Source: Oscillospiraceae bacterium
GTDB taxonomy: Bacteria; Bacillota; Clostridia; Oscillospirales; Oscillospiraceae
Direction of reading: 5' to 3'
NCBI GenBank assembly: GCA_017624645.1
Contig: JAGAMQ010000145.1
Span: 1-6,176, forward strand
Length of the DNA stretch: 6,176 nt
Position numbers and translations under genes: made by a program. Below the pieces are notes generated by a model that was not told where the DNA came from, did no database searches, and was given only the letters and a program-made list of their open reading frames with translations. This document shows positions 5,093 through 6,176 of the stretch, piece after piece. Numbering within the stretch: position 1 is the first letter of the stretch; each line of letters begins with the position of its first letter.

Positions 5093-6176
5093 AACCCTAA
5101 CTGCTGCCAACCGCAGCGAAAAGACCCCATTTAAGATTCCCCGCAGTGTCCAGCAGAGCATCCCCATTCAAATGATCTACCCGGACGGCATTTTCCATGT
5201 GGGTATGAAGCACTCAAAGACTTGGCGGTTTGCCGATGTGAATTACATAGCGGCATCCGAGGAAGTGAAGCGGAGCATCTTCAAATCCTACAGCGGTGTG
5301 CTGAACAGCCTGCCCACCGATGCGGCGGCGAAAATCACCATCATCAACCGCAAGCTGAATCCGGTAGCCTTTGAACACTCCATTCTTATGCGGGAGCGGG
5401 GTGACGAGTTGGACAAGTACCGCAGAGAATCCAACCGCATTATGAAAGGCAAGTCCGCCGAAAGTAATGACTTGGTGCAGGAAAAGTACATCACCCTTTC
5501 CATTCCGGTGCGGAAGATCGAAGCGACCCGTGACTACTTCCGTCGAGTGGAAGGCAACCTTACCAAGAGCTTTGGGCGGCTGGATTCCGGCGCAAGACCC
5601 ATTAGCTGCCATGACCGTCTGCGGATCTTCCACGACTTCTTCCGACCCGGCGAGGAACAGCATTTTACCTTTGATGTGGCAAGCGCCATCCGTCGGGGTG
5701 TAGACTTCAAGGACTACATCTGCCCGGACAGTATCAGCTTCAAGGCCGACCACTTTGAAATGGGTGGCAAGTTTGGGCGGGTGCTATTCCTCAAGACCTA
5801 CGCAAGCTATGTGGATGATGAAATGATTTCCGCACTGTCCGACTTCTCCCGCAGCTTAATGATTAGTATTGATATGCTCCCCATCCCCACGGATGAAGCA
5901 GTCAAGGATGTGCAGAGCCAGATTTTGGGTATTGAAACAGACATTTCCCGGTGGCAACAGCGGCAGAACTCCAAGAACAATTTTACCGCAACTGTCCCCT
6001 ATGAACTGGATCAGGCCCGGGCAGAAACCAAGGAATTTCTTGACGATCTGACCACCCGTGACCAGCGCATGATATTTGCCGTCGTGACCCTTGTGCATAC
6101 GGCTGACACTCTGGAAGAACTGAACGCCGACACGGATACCCTTATTGCCATCGGTCTGGAAAAACTGTGTACCTTC
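5085..6176 (+). CDS. virB4: VirB4/TraE-type conjugation ATPase (N-terminal part, runs off the window)
   Basis: The start is ATG 5085 (MIKTLTAANRSEKTPFK) inside the end of prgI, with GAGG at 5071-5074 as ribosome site. The frame is open for 364 codons to the window edge without a stop. The visible part is the VirB4 N-terminal region: IPRSVQQSIPI, a GIFHVG strand, then a long charged helical part (MRERGDELDKYRRESNRIM). Further on are LTKSFGRLDSG, the HDFFRPGE block and FKDYICPDSI, which are typical of VirB4 of Tn1549-type elements. The Walker A and B motifs lie beyond the window, so catalytic competence cannot be judged. VirB4 energises channel and pilus assembly at the membrane. Confidence 0.92.
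   Translation, partial: MIKTLTAANRSEKTPFKIPRSVQQSIPIQMIYPDGIFHVGMKHSKTWRFADVNYIAASEEVKRSIFKSYSGVLNSLPTDAAAKITIINRKLNPVAFEHSILMRERGDELDKYRRESNRIMKGKSAESNDLVQEKYITLSIPVRKIEATRDYFRRVEGNLTKSFGRLDSGARPISCHDRLRIFHDFFRPGEEQHFTFDVASAIRRGVDFKDYICPDSISFKADHFEMGGKFGRVLFLKTYASYVDDEMISALSDFSRSLMISIDMLPIPTDEAVKDVQSQILGIETDISRWQQRQNSKNNFTATVPYELDQARAETKEFLDDLTTRDQRMIFAVVTLVHTADTLEELNADTDTLIAIGLEKLCTF

Noticed and set aside
1..6176. CRISPR array, tRNA, rRNA, integrase or attachment site
   Set aside because: There are no regularly spaced direct repeats, no cloverleaf or rRNA-like sequence, and no recombinase gene in the window.

Overview
This window looks like part of the conjugation (type IV secretion) operon of an integrative and conjugative element of the Tn1549/CTn type, from a gut Bacillota, most likely a clostridial Oscillospiraceae/Ruminococcaceae host. 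The basis is the gene order (ArdC/LtrC-like protein, VirD4 coupling ATPase, Maff2-type small membrane protein, TrbL/VirB6-like channel protein, PrgI, VirB4), the Gram-positive Shine-Dalgarno (SD) sites and the moderately GC-rich codon use. The host assignment is inference.

Layout. Positions 1-60 hold the last 19 codons of an upstream gene. 73-939 encodes an ArdC/LtrC-like protein whose HExxH-like site is degenerate. 940-1286 has no credible gene. It holds an elaborately folded RNA (about 985-1257) ending in a near-perfect palindrome, and carries two sequence motifs that I associate with HEARO/omega RNA, the guide RNA of IscB/IsrB transposon nucleases, but no nuclease gene is beside it. 1287-3077 is VirD4, overlapped by the Maff2-like gene (3043-3381). 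A second copy of the same palindrome follows at 3383-3409, then the TrbL-like gene (3429-4268). A minus-strand cassette (4298-4648, small membrane protein with its own promoter and a shared bidirectional terminator) interrupts the operon. PrgI (4748-5092) and the N-terminal 364 codons of VirB4 (5085 to the window end) complete it.

How the genes work together. VirD4 recruits the relaxase-DNA complex. VirB4 powers assembly of the channel. The TrbL-like protein, PrgI and the Maff2-like protein are expected to be membrane parts of that channel. The ArdC/LtrC-like protein may act on incoming or transferred single-stranded DNA. The minus-strand membrane protein is unassigned; an exclusion or modulatory role is a hypothesis only.

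The two most unusual signals are these. First, a standalone HEARO/omega-like RNA sits inside a transfer operon. Second, all four plus-strand genes that begin in an intergenic gap have ATA, ATC, ATT or ATC, not ATG, at the position set by a good SD site (8-9 nt spacing), whereas the two plus-strand genes that overlap their upstream neighbour start with GTG and ATG.
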